A DNA stretch of 43,755 bases from CAZFDT01 sp964518335. Its GTDB lineage: Bacteria > Planctomycetota > Phycisphaerae > Phycisphaerales > Phycisphaeraceae. The position numbers were made by a program, and so were the translations under genes. The DNA lies in assembly GCA_964518335.1 (NCBI GenBank), contig CAZFDT010000043.1:1-43755 (forward strand), read 5' to 3'. The notes below the pieces were generated by a model that was not told where the DNA came from, ran no database searches, and was given only the letters and a program-made list of their open reading frames with translations. Positions 1 to 9,245 of the stretch are shown piece by piece. How positions within the stretch are numbered: position 1 is the stretch's first letter; every line of letters starts with the position of its first letter.

Positions 1-160
1 AAGAGCGCAAACGACAAATGTGTCCTCTTATTGGTGGCTACATGCGTTTACCCTGATTTGCCGCGTAGGATGATTGACACCCTCCCGCGACGCTGATACC
101 TTCGACCGACCGGTCGCGGTGGTGGCCGCGGCCGGGGCACGCCCCTCGGAGCATTCGCCC

Positions 161-1249
161 ATGCGATGGATCTGTGGTCTTGTCGTCGCGCTGCTGTGGT
201 CGGCAACGCTCCTCGCCCCCGCCGCGGCGCAGATCGGGCCGACCGGGCCTCGCCTGCCCGTCGAAATCGAGCGAACCACCACACCACTCTCCGGCGAGCA
301 GATCAAGGTCATCGAAGAGTACGTCCGCCACTGGGTCGGCGTGCTCACCAGCGGCAGCCCCGAGAACGCCATCCGCGGCCGCGACGAACTCGTCGCACCC
401 ATCGATCGCCGCGGCACGCCCATCTTCCTCAACGCCTACTCCTCTTCAGTCAGCCGCAATCTCCTGGCCGTCGTCACCACGGAAGACCCGGTGATCGGGC
501 TCAACGCCATGATCGTCGCTCACCGGCTGATGGACGCGGGCGCGATCGACGTGATCAAGACGGCGCTGGGCAACCAGAAGAACATCTCGGTGCGGTACTG
601 GGCATCCAAGGCGGTCGAGGCGCTGCCGGAGAACCTGGCCAAGCGCGACCCCAATCTGAAGCTGACGGCCACGGATCAGAAGTCGCTGCTGGACGCGCTG
701 GTGAAGGCCGCCGAGGCCGAGCCGTCCGAGCACGTGATGCGCAAGCTGCTGCCGAGCATCGTGAGCCTGACGATTCCGGAGGCGGGTCCGGCACTGCTGG
801 TGGTGCTCGATGCGCGGGTGGCGGCGCATGCCAAGGACGCGGGCCTGTCGGTCGGGCCCGAGGCCGACGCGCTGCGGCGGTTGTACACGCCCGTCGTCAC
901 CGACGTCGCCACCGCCAAGGCCAACGGCAAGCCCATCAACGCCGCGCTGCTCTCCTCGATCGCCCGCGTGTCGTACATGTACCTGGCGGTGTCCGCCCAG
1001 GCGCTGCGCGGCAACTCGCCGCCCTCGGCCACCGCCGAGCACCGCGCCATGCTCGACATCGCCGACTCGTTCCTGAGATTCTGCGTCAGCGAGGTCAACC
1101 CCAACGCCCGCGACCTGCCCGGCACGCCCGCCCAGTTCGACCCCAACTGGGACCGCTTCTCCGCCGAAATCACCCGCTGGCCGGTCATCCTCACCGGCCC
1201 GCCGTTCAACTTCGACGCCAAGCAGCTCGCCCTCAACAAGGGGAGCTGA
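161..1249 (+). CDS. secreted protein of unknown function
   Basis: A 362-residue protein. The ATG at 161 is chosen because it opens directly into a signal peptide (MRWICGLVVALLWSATLLA, then PAAAQ, with likely cleavage after AAA). The upstream in-frame TTG at 74 would add an uncleavable, unlike leader. The mature part is mostly Ala/Leu-rich helix (for example residues 130-290) with no motif I can assign; a HEAT-like helical repeat is possible but not demonstrable by eye. Its 3' end overlaps the convergent YgfZ-like gene by 17 bp. The gene is real (codon bias and signal peptide); its function is unknown. Confidence 0.8.
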   Translation: MRWICGLVVALLWSATLLAPAAAQIGPTGPRLPVEIERTTTPLSGEQIKVIEEYVRHWVGVLTSGSPENAIRGRDELVAPIDRRGTPIFLNAYSSSVSRNLLAVVTTEDPVIGLNAMIVAHRLMDAGAIDVIKTALGNQKNISVRYWASKAVEALPENLAKRDPNLKLTATDQKSLLDALVKAAEAEPSEHVMRKLLPSIVSLTIPEAGPALLVVLDARVAAHAKDAGLSVGPEADALRRLYTPVVTDVATAKANGKPINAALLSSIARVSYMYLAVSAQALRGNSPPSATAEHRAMLDIADSFLRFCVSEVNPNARDLPGTPAQFDPNWDRFSAEITRWPVILTGPPFNFDAKQLALNKGS

Positions 1250-2348
1250 ACCCAGCCACCACCTGCCCCGCGACCATCGCGCCCTCCGCCGCTGCAGTGA
1301 GCTTCGTCCCCGGCGCGTGGCGGCCCCACTTCATCACCGCCAGCCCGATCGCCACGTTGCCCAGCAGCGGCGACACCGCGCTGCTCGTCACCACCCCGAT
1401 CGCCGTGGCGCGGTCCTCGTCGAACACCTGCGCGCCGCCCACCGGCATGCGATCGTCGGCAAACCGCACGGCGACCAGCACCTTCCGCGGATGGCCCAGG
1501 TTCTGCATCCGCGCGACGATCTCCTGGCCCAGGTAGCAGCCCTTGCTCAGATGCACCGCCTCGGCGAACGCCGCCGCGCCGATCTCGTGCGGCAGCGAAT
1601 CGGGCCCGAAATCCACGTGGAACAGCGCCTCGCCCGCCTCGACCCGCGCCGTGTTGTACGCCAGCCAACCGACGGGCCGGCCACGCAGCGACACCCGCCG
1701 CCGCGCCGCGTAGTCCGCATCGGGCGCTTCCACCGGCTCGTACCCCACCGCGTCCAGCAGTCCCTGGTACACCTTCGCCACGCCCTCCGTGGGGATCAGC
1801 AGGTGCAGCCCCGGCGATCGCCCCAGGTCGCGCCGATACGCCGTCACCAGATGGCCGGACAACTGCAGCACATGGTGCGTCCCCGCGTCCAGCGCCGACA
1901 CCCCCGCCGCCTGCCACGCGCCCGGCCCCAGGAGCGTCACCGACGTCCGCTTCGACGACCAGTCCTCCATGGCGATGTCCTCGCCGAAGATCCGGCCCTC
2001 CAGCAACGTCCTGAGCCCGTCCACGTCACAGGCGTCGAGCTCCAGCCACGTGTCGGCCTCGCCGTGATGCACCATGGCGTCGGCGACGATCCGACCCTTG
2101 TCGTTCAACTGCAGCGTTCGACGCGACGCGCCCCCGGCCATCGCGCGGATGTCCTGGGTCATCATCCGGTGCAGCAGATCGAGGCGATCGGCCTGGGCGC
2201 CCGTCAGGCGCAGCACCCCGCGCTGCGGCCGGTGCAGGATCGCCACGTGCCGATGGATCGCCGCGTACTCCGCCTCGTACTCGCCGAACGTCGCCACGAT
2301 GGGCACGTCGCCGTAGGACATCCACTCCGCCCCCGCGGCGTCTTGCAT
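1233..2348 (-). CDS. ygfZ: YgfZ/GcvT-family folate-dependent protein
   Basis: A 371-residue protein of the aminomethyltransferase-like YgfZ family. These are tetrahydrofolate-binding proteins that help assemble or repair certain Fe-S enzymes. The family signature KGCYxGQE is present as KGCYLGQE at residues 269-276, with the conserved Cys271, followed by the usual Arg-rich stretch. The N-terminal folate-binding part has the TGAQADRLDLLHRMMTQDI block (about 49-67). I use the ATG at 2348; a GTG at 2381 would add 11 residues and cannot be excluded. True GcvT (glycine cleavage T protein) lacks the KGCYxGQE motif, so YgfZ is the better call. No glycine-cleavage genes adjoin it. It is divergent from the GH51 gene, with a perfect hairpin in the gap. 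Confidence 0.88.
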   Translation of the reverse strand: MQDAAGAEWMSYGDVPIVATFGEYEAEYAAIHRHVAILHRPQRGVLRLTGAQADRLDLLHRMMTQDIRAMAGGASRRTLQLNDKGRIVADAMVHHGEADTWLELDACDVDGLRTLLEGRIFGEDIAMEDWSSKRTSVTLLGPGAWQAAGVSALDAGTHHVLQLSGHLVTAYRRDLGRSPGLHLLIPTEGVAKVYQGLLDAVGYEPVEAPDADYAARRRVSLRGRPVGWLAYNTARVEAGEALFHVDFGPDSLPHEIGAAAFAEAVHLSKGCYLGQEIVARMQNLGHPRKVLVAVRFADDRMPVGGAQVFDEDRATAIGVVTSSAVSPLLGNVAIGLAVMKWGRHAPGTKLTAAAEGAMVAGQVVAGFSSPC

Positions 2349-2412
2349 ATTCCGCAACGGATTGTCGGGTTGATCGCTCACGGATGGGTAGTGTAGCGGT
2401 GTTCCCCGCGTA

Positions 2413-2475
2413 GCGGCCGCGGCGCAGCCGCCTTCTCTTTCGTTCGCCCACAAGAGGCGGCTGCGCCGCGGCCGC
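2413..2475. repeat. perfect 21-bp inverted repeat in a divergent promoter region
   Basis: The arms 2413-2433 and 2455-2475 are exact reverse complements over 21 bp, almost all G and C, with a 21-nt loop. They lie in the 221-bp gap between the divergent ygfZ-like and GH51 genes. No T-run follows on either strand, so an ordinary intrinsic terminator is unlikely, and no gene ends here. A REP-like or other dispersed palindromic element is the best guess. The rest of the gap shows nothing more than the GH51 ribosome binding site (AAGGGAG, 2554-2560). Confidence 0.8.
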
Positions 2476-2569
2476 CACTGAGAATGGATTTTATCTGCCA
2501 AACCCGCATAATCGTCATGTGACCGCTGCCCCCGCTGGGCGAGAATGACGAAGAAGGGAGCCCACCGCC

Positions 2570-4042
2570 ATGCCCGCCACCACGCTGCACTTGCACACCG
2601 CGTTTCGGATCGCCCCGGTCGATGAGCGCCTCTTCGGCGGATTCCTCGAGCATCTGGGCCGGGCGGTGTACGACGGGGTGGTCGATCCCGACACGGCGTC
2701 GCCGCGTCCGGCGGTGCTCGACGCGCTGCGGCCGCTGGGGTTCACCGCCATGCGCTGGCCGGGGGGCAACTTCGTCTCGGGCTACCACTGGGAGGACGGC
2801 GTCGGACCCGTCGCGCAGCGCCCGACCGTCCGCGACCTGGCGTGGCAATCCATCGAGCCCAACCGTTTCGGCACCGACGAGTTCATCGCCGTCTGCCGTG
2901 CGATGCAGTGGACCCCCATGTTCGCCGTCAACCTGGGCACCGGCACGCCCGAGGAGGCCCGCAACTGGGTCGAGTACTGCAACAGCCCTGGGGGTACGAA
3001 GTACGCCGACATGCGCGTCGCCCACGGCCACCGCGAGCCCTTCGGCGTCAAGCTCTGGTGCCTGGGCAACGAGATGGACGGCCCGTGGCAGCTCGGGCAT
3101 GTCCCCGCCGAGCACTACGCCATCCGCGCCCAGCAGGCCGCCAAAATGATGCGCGACACCGACCCCGCCGCCGAGCTGATCGTCTGCGGGTCGTGCAGCA
3201 TGGGCCTGCCCACGTACATGGAATGGGACCGCCAGGTGCTCGAGCACGTCGGCGACCTGGCCGACTACATCTCGCTGCACCGCTACATCGGCAACGACGC
3301 CAACGACACGCCCGATTTCCTGGCCGCAACCAACAGCTTCGACCGGCAGATCGAGCACATGGACGCGGTCTGCCGCATGGTGCAGGCGCGGCGGCGCAGC
3401 AAGAAGCGGACGTACCTGTGCTTCGACGAGTGGAACGTGTGGTACAAAGAGCGCGGCGGCGACGGAAGGGGGCAGTTCGCACCGCACCTGCTCGAAGAGG
3501 TGTACAACCTCGAGGACGCGCTGGTCGCCGCGGGGTTCCTGATGAGCTTCATCCGCCACGCCGACGTGGTCAAGATCGCCAACATCGCCCAGATCGTGAA
3601 CGTGATCGCCCCGGTGCTCACCGAGGGCGACAAGGTGCTGCGGCAGTCGATCTACTGGCCGATCCAGATGATGAGCGCCCGCCGCCGGGGCGAGTCGCTG
3701 CGCGTTGCAGTGGACGGGCCGCACTACGAGGGCAAGACGCACGGGAGCGTCCCGTTCATCGACGCGGCGGCGATTCTCGACGGGCGCACGCTCAACGTGT
3801 TCGCCGCCAACCGGGACCTGGCCGCCGCGCATGATCTGACGGTCGCCGTCGCCGACGCGAAGGTCGCCAGGGTCATGAGCGCCGAAATCGTGACCGGCCC
3901 CGACGCCAAGGCCCACAACAGCTTCGACAAGCCCGAGGTGATCGCCAGGCACGCGCTCGACGGGGCGAGCGCCGCCGGCGGCAGATTGACGCTGCAGTTG
4001 CCCCCGCTGTCGTTCGCGGCAGTCACCGTCGAGCTGGCCTAG
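2570..4042 (+). CDS. abfA: GH51 alpha-L-arabinofuranosidase, intracellular
   Basis: 490 residues, the usual length for a single-domain GH51 exo-arabinofuranosidase, which removes terminal alpha-L-arabinose from arabinan or arabinoxylan oligosaccharides. Family landmarks are RWPGGNFVSGYHW (62-74), the acid/base Glu168 in LGNEMDGPW and the nucleophile Glu287 in FDEWNVWY. A (beta/alpha)8 barrel is followed by a C-terminal beta domain (about 375-490). There is no signal peptide, so it should act in the cytoplasm on imported oligosaccharides. The start at 2570 has a good Shine-Dalgarno sequence (AAGGGAG). No transporter or regulator adjoins it. Its TAG stop interlocks with the stop of the convergent downstream gene. 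Confidence 0.92.
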   Translation: MPATTLHLHTAFRIAPVDERLFGGFLEHLGRAVYDGVVDPDTASPRPAVLDALRPLGFTAMRWPGGNFVSGYHWEDGVGPVAQRPTVRDLAWQSIEPNRFGTDEFIAVCRAMQWTPMFAVNLGTGTPEEARNWVEYCNSPGGTKYADMRVAHGHREPFGVKLWCLGNEMDGPWQLGHVPAEHYAIRAQQAAKMMRDTDPAAELIVCGSCSMGLPTYMEWDRQVLEHVGDLADYISLHRYIGNDANDTPDFLAATNSFDRQIEHMDAVCRMVQARRRSKKRTYLCFDEWNVWYKERGGDGRGQFAPHLLEEVYNLEDALVAAGFLMSFIRHADVVKIANIAQIVNVIAPVLTEGDKVLRQSIYWPIQMMSARRRGESLRVAVDGPHYEGKTHGSVPFIDAAAILDGRTLNVFAANRDLAAAHDLTVAVADAKVARVMSAEIVTGPDAKAHNSFDKPEVIARHALDGASAAGGRLTLQLPPLSFAAVTVELA

Positions 4043-5970
4043 TCCAGCGTGGCCCCGTCGTGCGGCGGCTTGAGGACGGCGGGATCGAGTTGGTCCCAGT
4101 CGATGCGATAAAGCTTGCCCGACGCCGGCGCCGCGTCGGCGAGGCGGACGAACGCCGGGTGGCGACCGTGGAGGTAGCGGTACATGCCCGGTCGCGGCTC
4201 GTCGTCGAGGTAGTGCGTGACGCCGTAGTAGCGCGCGATCCAGAGGATGATGCCGGGCTCGGCGTAAGGCAGCCCCACGCCGCGGAGCGTGTCGGGCGAG
4301 GCGAATCGCAACTGCCACGGACGCCGACACATCACCACGGCGTCGGGGGCGTGCCGACCCAGCCAGTCGCCCAGGTCGGGGTAGAACGGCTGCTCGACGT
4401 AGGGGGAGCCGTGCAGATTCGCCTCGGCGACGTGATAGTCCTTCAGCGCCGGGGCGTGCCACCACGCCAGCGCCACCGCCAGCACGCACAGCGGCGGAGC
4501 CGCGGCCCAGTGCCAGCGCTGCAGTGAGCTTCCCCAGCGAGGGACCCACCGCCACGGCGACTCGATCGCGCGCGACGCGCCCGTCGCCGCCAGCACGGCC
4601 ATCGTCGGCAGCATCACCAGCGCCAGGCGCGGCATGGCCTCCCACAGGTACACGACAAACGCCCACTGCGCCGCGGCCGTAAGCGCGATGGCCGCCACGG
4701 GCCCGACGAGCATCGGATCGACCGCGTGCGCCGCTGCAGTGATCCGAGGCCTCCGCCTCGCCCGCTGCACGCACCACCACGTGCCGTGCGCCGCCGCGGC
4801 GATCGCCGCGCCGGCGACAGTCGCCGCACCGAGGATGCCGCACCACGACGCCACCGGATCGCGCCACTCGCCGGGGCGCCAGCCCGGCTCGCGCGGCTCG
4901 GCACGCCGTCGCCACCGCGGCGGGGGCTCCGTGGGCGCCAGCCAGTCGCCCACCATCATGCCCAGCGTCCCCATGTCCCGCCACTGCGACGCTTCGGCGC
5001 GCGGGCCCAGCAGCCCCCAGCGCGTCATCGACTCGCGCTGGCGCTCCACCAGCTTCCAGTACCGCTGGGGGTCTTTCGTCCACCGGTCGCTGAGGGTGGG
5101 CAGGTCGCGGCCCCAGTGCGGGCGGTAGAAGCGCTGCTCCCAGTTGTCCACGGCGATGAAGCCCGACACGTAGTTCTGCGTCGAGTGCAGCGGCCGGCCG
5201 TAGTCGATCGCGTTGGCGATGAGCCAGGGCGACAGGAGGGCCACTGCAGCGCCGCCGCCCAGGTAAATCCACCGCCGGGCGAACACGCGCCAGCCTTCGA
5301 CGAGCAGCGACGCCGCCGGCCACAGCCCCAGCAGGATGATGTGCGAGCCCTTGGTGTAGAACGCCGCCGCGGCGACCACGCCCGCGACCACGTGCAGCCA
5401 GCGACAGGACCGCGCCCCGATCACGCACGCCAGCCACGCCGTGGCCAGCATCGCCAGCGTCACGTCCGACAGCGTCTTGAGCGACTCGGTGAAGATCGTC
5501 ACGTCGGCGAGCATGCACAGCCCGGCCAGCAGGGCGACATACGCCCGTCGCGACAGCGCCAGCCCCAGCCCCGCCGCGGCCAGCGGCAGCCCGATCGACG
5601 CGAACACGATCGCCGGCAGCTTCGCCGCCCACGCCTCGTGCCCGAAGATCGCCAGGCACGGCGCGATCGCCATGCCCATCAGCGGCGGCCAATGGTCCTC
5701 CCGCCGCTCGATCTGCCGGTCGTAAGGGATGAAGAACACGCTCACGTGGCGCACGCGAAAGCCGCGCCCGGCGACCAGGGACCGGCCCATCTCCGCATAG
5801 GCTGCCTCATCGGCGTGCCCGACGTAGCGGATGTCGCCGATCAGCGCGACCTTGTAGGACGCCACGCCCCAGCCGAGGACGAGCAGCGTCAACGTGACGG
5901 CCGCGACCGATGCCAGCGCCGCCCGGTCATGCCAAGAGCGGGTCGCGGCGCTGAAGGGTGCTTTACTCAT
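4039..5970 (-). CDS. GT39-type (ArnT/PMT-like) membrane glycosyltransferase
   Basis: About 643 residues with many membrane segments. It belongs to the ArnT/dolichyl-phosphate mannosyltransferase-like group, which moves sugars from lipid carriers to envelope acceptors. Supporting features are an N-terminal membrane helix (about 17-37), the first periplasmic loop with an acidic pair (Asp54-Glu55 in HADEAAYAEMGRSL), a further run of hydrophobic helices and a soluble C-terminal region (about 520-643). The ATG at 5970 is used; a GTG at 5973 directly precedes it. The gene is divergent from pgk with only 65 bp between starts, so the promoters must be compact. The lipid donor and acceptor cannot be deduced. 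Confidence 0.78.
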   Translation of the reverse strand: MSKAPFSAATRSWHDRAALASVAAVTLTLLVLGWGVASYKVALIGDIRYVGHADEAAYAEMGRSLVAGRGFRVRHVSVFFIPYDRQIERREDHWPPLMGMAIAPCLAIFGHEAWAAKLPAIVFASIGLPLAAAGLGLALSRRAYVALLAGLCMLADVTIFTESLKTLSDVTLAMLATAWLACVIGARSCRWLHVVAGVVAAAAFYTKGSHIILLGLWPAASLLVEGWRVFARRWIYLGGGAAVALLSPWLIANAIDYGRPLHSTQNYVSGFIAVDNWEQRFYRPHWGRDLPTLSDRWTKDPQRYWKLVERQRESMTRWGLLGPRAEASQWRDMGTLGMMVGDWLAPTEPPPRWRRRAEPREPGWRPGEWRDPVASWCGILGAATVAGAAIAAAAHGTWWCVQRARRRPRITAAAHAVDPMLVGPVAAIALTAAAQWAFVVYLWEAMPRLALVMLPTMAVLAATGASRAIESPWRWVPRWGSSLQRWHWAAAPPLCVLAVALAWWHAPALKDYHVAEANLHGSPYVEQPFYPDLGDWLGRHAPDAVVMCRRPWQLRFASPDTLRGVGLPYAEPGIILWIARYYGVTHYLDDEPRPGMYRYLHGRHPAFVRLADAAPASGKLYRIDWDQLDPAVLKPPHDGATLD

Positions 5971-6035
5971 CACACTGCTTGATCCTGTATCATGTCCGCG
6001 ATCTGGCGGGGCTCAGCATAGAAAGGATCAACGCG

Positions 6036-7259
6036 ATGGCCAAGAAGACGATTGCCGACGTGGCGGTGAAGGGCAGGAAGGTGCTGATGCGCGTGGATTT
6101 CAACGTGCCGCTGGAGGACGGGGCTATCAGCGATGACCGGCGCATCCGTATGGCGGTGCCGACGATCAAGCACGTGGTGGAGCGTGGTGGGAGCGTGATC
6201 CTGATGTCGCACCTGGGTCGGCCCAGCGGCAAGGGGCCCGAGCCGGCGTTCACGCTCAAGCCGTGCGCGGCGCGACTGGGCGAGCTGATCGGCAAGCCCG
6301 TGGCTTTCGCCGCCGAAACCGTCGGGCCCGACGCCCAGGCGAAGGCCGGGGCGCTCGCACCCGGCGACGTGCTGCTGCTGGAGAACGTTCGCTTCAACAA
6401 GGGTGAGAAGAAAGGCGACGACGCGGCCTACGTGAACAAGCTCGCCTCCTACGGCGAGGTTTACTGCAACGATGCGTTCGGCACGTGCCACCGCACGGAG
6501 GCGAGCATGTACGCCGTGCCCAAGGCCGTTAAAGCCGCCGGCGGCGACGCCGTGGTCGGGTTCCTCGTCGAGAAGGAGATCAAGTACCTCACCGACGCGA
6601 TCGCCTCGCCCCGCCGGCCGTTCGTCGCCATCCTCGGCGGCGCCAAGGTCAGCGACAAGATCCCGGTGATCGAGAACCTGATGAAGATCGTGGACACCAT
6701 TGTGATCGGCGGGGCAATGGCGTATGCCTTCTTCAAGGCGCAGGGGCGCGACGTGGGTGCGAGCAAGCTCGATCCCAACGACGTGCCTGTGGCCAGGGGC
6801 TTTCTCGATGTCGCCGCCAAGGACGGCGCCCCCGGACGTGCGAAGATCGTGCTGCCCGTCGATACACACTGCACGACCGAGTTCAAGGCCGACGGCCCCA
6901 AGAAGATCATCGCCGGGGGCGACATCGGCGCCGGGTGGATGGGGCTGGACATCGGGCCGCAATCCATCGCCGAGTTCGGCAGGATCATCGAGTCGGCCAG
7001 GACGGTGATCTGGAACGGCCCGATGGGCGTGTTCGAGATGCCCCCGTTCGACAAGGGCACGCGCGGCGTCGCCGACGCCCTGGTGAAGGCCACTGCAGCG
7101 GGGGCGACCACCATCATCGGCGGAGGCGACAGCGCGGCGGCCATCGAGCAGTTCGGCCTGGCGGACAAGGTCAGCCACGTGTCCACCGGCGGCGGCGCGT
7201 CCCTCGAAATGCTCGAAGGCAGAAAGTTCGAGTCCGTCGAGCTGCTCGACGACAAGTGA
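6036..7259 (+). CDS. pgk: phosphoglycerate kinase
   Basis: 407 residues. It converts 1,3-bisphosphoglycerate and ADP to 3-phosphoglycerate and ATP in glycolysis. Landmarks in order: RVDFNVP (19-25), SHLGRP (58-63), NDAFGTCHR in the N domain, GGAKVSDKI at the start of the C domain, DIGPQS, NGPMGVFE and the glycine-rich GGGDSAAA nucleotide loop near the end. The start at 6036 follows GAAAGGA at 6021-6027. A longer in-frame reading from 5958 lacks a ribosome site and homology. The gene stands alone, without gap or tpi next to it, and ends 4 bp from the convergent META lipoprotein gene. Confidence 0.97.
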   Translation: MAKKTIADVAVKGRKVLMRVDFNVPLEDGAISDDRRIRMAVPTIKHVVERGGSVILMSHLGRPSGKGPEPAFTLKPCAARLGELIGKPVAFAAETVGPDAQAKAGALAPGDVLLLENVRFNKGEKKGDDAAYVNKLASYGEVYCNDAFGTCHRTEASMYAVPKAVKAAGGDAVVGFLVEKEIKYLTDAIASPRRPFVAILGGAKVSDKIPVIENLMKIVDTIVIGGAMAYAFFKAQGRDVGASKLDPNDVPVARGFLDVAAKDGAPGRAKIVLPVDTHCTTEFKADGPKKIIAGGDIGAGWMGLDIGPQSIAEFGRIIESARTVIWNGPMGVFEMPPFDKGTRGVADALVKATAAGATTIIGGGDSAAAIEQFGLADKVSHVSTGGGASLEMLEGRKFESVELLDDK

Positions 7260-7263
7260 TCCG

Positions 7264-7713
7264 TCACGACCCGCCGCGCCTGAACGTCAGCGACGGCTCG
7301 TCGCCTTCGGTCAGTTCGAGCCGTCCGTTGCGGACGATGGCGCGGTCGGCGTCGCCGAGGCGGCGCAGATACTGGGCTTCCAGCTCCATCCACTCGGGCG
7401 GGCCGGCCATTTTCGTCGCCCCGATGCCGGTGATCGTGAACAGCCCGGCGTCGAGCAGGGGCAGGTCGATCGCGCCGAAGTAGCGGTTGACCCCGGCGAA
7501 CCCGGCGACCTTGCCGTCGAGCTCGATGACCAGCGTCAGGGGCTTGCTGGCGAACGTGCCGGGCAGGTCGCGGCCGTCGATCGCCGTGAGCGTCCACGGC
7601 CCCCGCAGGTGGGGCATCATGGCCCGGCCGTGCGCCGGCTCGGTGCTCAGGCATCCGGGCAGGGCGAGCATCATCGGCAGGATCAGCGTCATCGCGGCGA
7701 GCGTTCGCGTCAT
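7264..7713 (-). CDS. META-domain (HslJ-like) lipoprotein
   Basis: 149 residues with a lipoprotein signal peptide ending in LPGC (lipidated Cys21). The rest matches the META/HslJ-like domain: WTLTAIDG near the start, then GFAGVNRYFG, then GATKMAGPPEWMELEAQYL, where most relatives have a CNxYxG and TxMAC pattern. Members are envelope proteins of poorly defined, often stress-related, role. The Cys of the usual TxMAC is Gly here. It starts 3 nt after the stop of the upstream lipoprotein gene, so the two are very likely co-transcribed. Confidence 0.85.
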   Translation of the reverse strand: MTRTLAAMTLILPMMLALPGCLSTEPAHGRAMMPHLRGPWTLTAIDGRDLPGTFASKPLTLVIELDGKVAGFAGVNRYFGAIDLPLLDAGLFTITGIGATKMAGPPEWMELEAQYLRRLGDADRAIVRNGRLELTEGDEPSLTFRRGGS

Positions 7714-7716
7714 GGA

Positions 7717-9072
7717 TCAGGCTCCGGGTGGGGTTCGGCCGCGGGTGCGGCGGGTGATGAAGTGGTACGCCAGCGCGGCGAGGAAGGCCGCGCCGATGAG
7801 CACCGCGCCGCGCCAGGTGAGCTTGTCGATCGAGGCGTCGGCGCGTCGCTGCGCCTCGGCGAGGGTCTGCTGCAGTGAGCTATCGGCGGGGAGCGGCCGG
7901 TGCAGGTCGCCCACCAGGCCGCGCAGATCGGTCGTCAGCACGTTGGCCCGATCGAGCAGCGCGTGGATGTCCTGGACGCTCGTGCCCGGACCCGCGTCGG
8001 CGGCGGGGGCCTTGTCGCCGTCGCCCACGAGCTTGTGAATCTCGCCCGCCGCCGCCGTCACGTTCTCGCTGAGCACCGTCGCCTTGTCGATCGCCTCGGT
8101 GAGCGACTCGATCGTTCGGCGCGACTCGACCAGGGTTAACTGCATCTTCTCCTGCGAGGCGTCGCTCTCGGCCAGCAGCTCGACCAGCTCGTGCCGCAGC
8201 TCCTCGGGCAGCGTGTCCACCCGCTCGGCAAGCTGCACGAACGCGCCGGACAGTTGCTCGAAATCGCGGCGCAGGTCCACCGCCACCGGCAGATCGCTGG
8301 CGTCGTACATCAGCAGCTCGAGGTGCCAGCGGACGACCTGGGGCAGGTCCTCGACCACCTGCCCGACGCCGACGACCGACTCAGCGAACCGCGCGATGGC
8401 CTGCGGCGTGTCGCCGACGCCCTGCAGGCCGCTGATGGGCGACATCGGGACCGCCAGGAGACGGCCGACCGTGCGCGACCCGGCGAAGTCCATCGCCGTC
8501 CACCGTTGCAGTGCGCCCCGCTCATCGGCGATCGCCACGCCCGCCAGCGCGTCCCGCCGCGCCAGCTCCGCGATCTCGGCGCCGGCCGCGTCGATCTGCT
8601 CGGGCGGAAAGTGGCGCTTGCCCAGCTCGACGAGCCCGCGCAGCCCCACATCCGCCAGCTCGATGATCCGCTCCTGGAACGGCCCAAACAGGTCCTGGCC
8701 CCCGCCGCTGGCGTGATACTCGCGGAACTGGATCAGCGCGATCCACGCCTCCAGATACGCCGTGCGGGGATCGGTCTGCGTCGCCAGTTGGCGCTTGCTG
8801 GCGGCGCTGCGGATCTTCAGCCGCAGGCACGCCTCGCGCACCAGCCGGTTGTCGGTCTGGGCGGTGATCTCCGAGGTGAGCGCCACCACGCGCGTGTGCC
8901 ACGTCTCCGACGCCCGCCGCAGATCGCCCGCCAGGGCGATCGGATCGACCGCCCGCAGCGTCATCTCGCCGCGCGGCGGCGGCGGCGACGTCGGACGCGG
9001 CGCGCAGCTCACTGCAGCGAGCATCGCGCCCGCCCACACCATCACGCCCACGCCACGTGCCAGTCCGACCAT
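7717..9072 (-). CDS. lipoprotein with coiled-coil body and C-terminal membrane anchor
   Basis: 451 residues from the ATG at 9072, which opens into a lipoprotein-type signal (MLAAVSC, Cys23). A longer upstream reading has no signal and is rejected. The body is largely charged helix, with heptad-like stretches around residues 40-130 and 250-400. Near the C-terminus a hydrophobic helix (VLIGAAFLAALAYHF) is followed by RRTRGR, a typical stop-transfer. The chain therefore seems fixed to membrane at both ends, with a long periplasmic helical region between. I recognise no family. It is the first gene of a two-gene unit with the META lipoprotein. Confidence 0.75.
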   Translation of the reverse strand: MVGLARGVGVMVWAGAMLAAVSCAPRPTSPPPPRGEMTLRAVDPIALAGDLRRASETWHTRVVALTSEITAQTDNRLVREACLRLKIRSAASKRQLATQTDPRTAYLEAWIALIQFREYHASGGGQDLFGPFQERIIELADVGLRGLVELGKRHFPPEQIDAAGAEIAELARRDALAGVAIADERGALQRWTAMDFAGSRTVGRLLAVPMSPISGLQGVGDTPQAIARFAESVVGVGQVVEDLPQVVRWHLELLMYDASDLPVAVDLRRDFEQLSGAFVQLAERVDTLPEELRHELVELLAESDASQEKMQLTLVESRRTIESLTEAIDKATVLSENVTAAAGEIHKLVGDGDKAPAADAGPGTSVQDIHALLDRANVLTTDLRGLVGDLHRPLPADSSLQQTLAEAQRRADASIDKLTWRGAVLIGAAFLAALAYHFITRRTRGRTPPGA

Positions 9073-9245
9073 GCGACGAAACCCCTGTGCCGCACCATCA
9101 TACGGTCCTCCCGCCCGGTGACGTAAACCCGGCTGCCGCCTCAAGAAGCAGCCGCCGTCCGTTTGCGGATACAATATCCCCGGCTGACGAATGGTCCCGG
9201 TGCGGACCCCAGCCCCCGCATCACGCACCGACCCCCACCACCATC

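Noticed and set aside
74..102. TTGACA with a weak TACCTT at 17-nt spacing, ahead of the first gene
   Set aside because: The -10 matches only three of six bases, so I did not list a promoter.
2378..5692. A 1104-codon minus-strand frame across the GH51 gene
   Set aside because: Repetitive Arg/Ala/Gly content, opposite a clear GH51 gene; a high-GC shadow frame.
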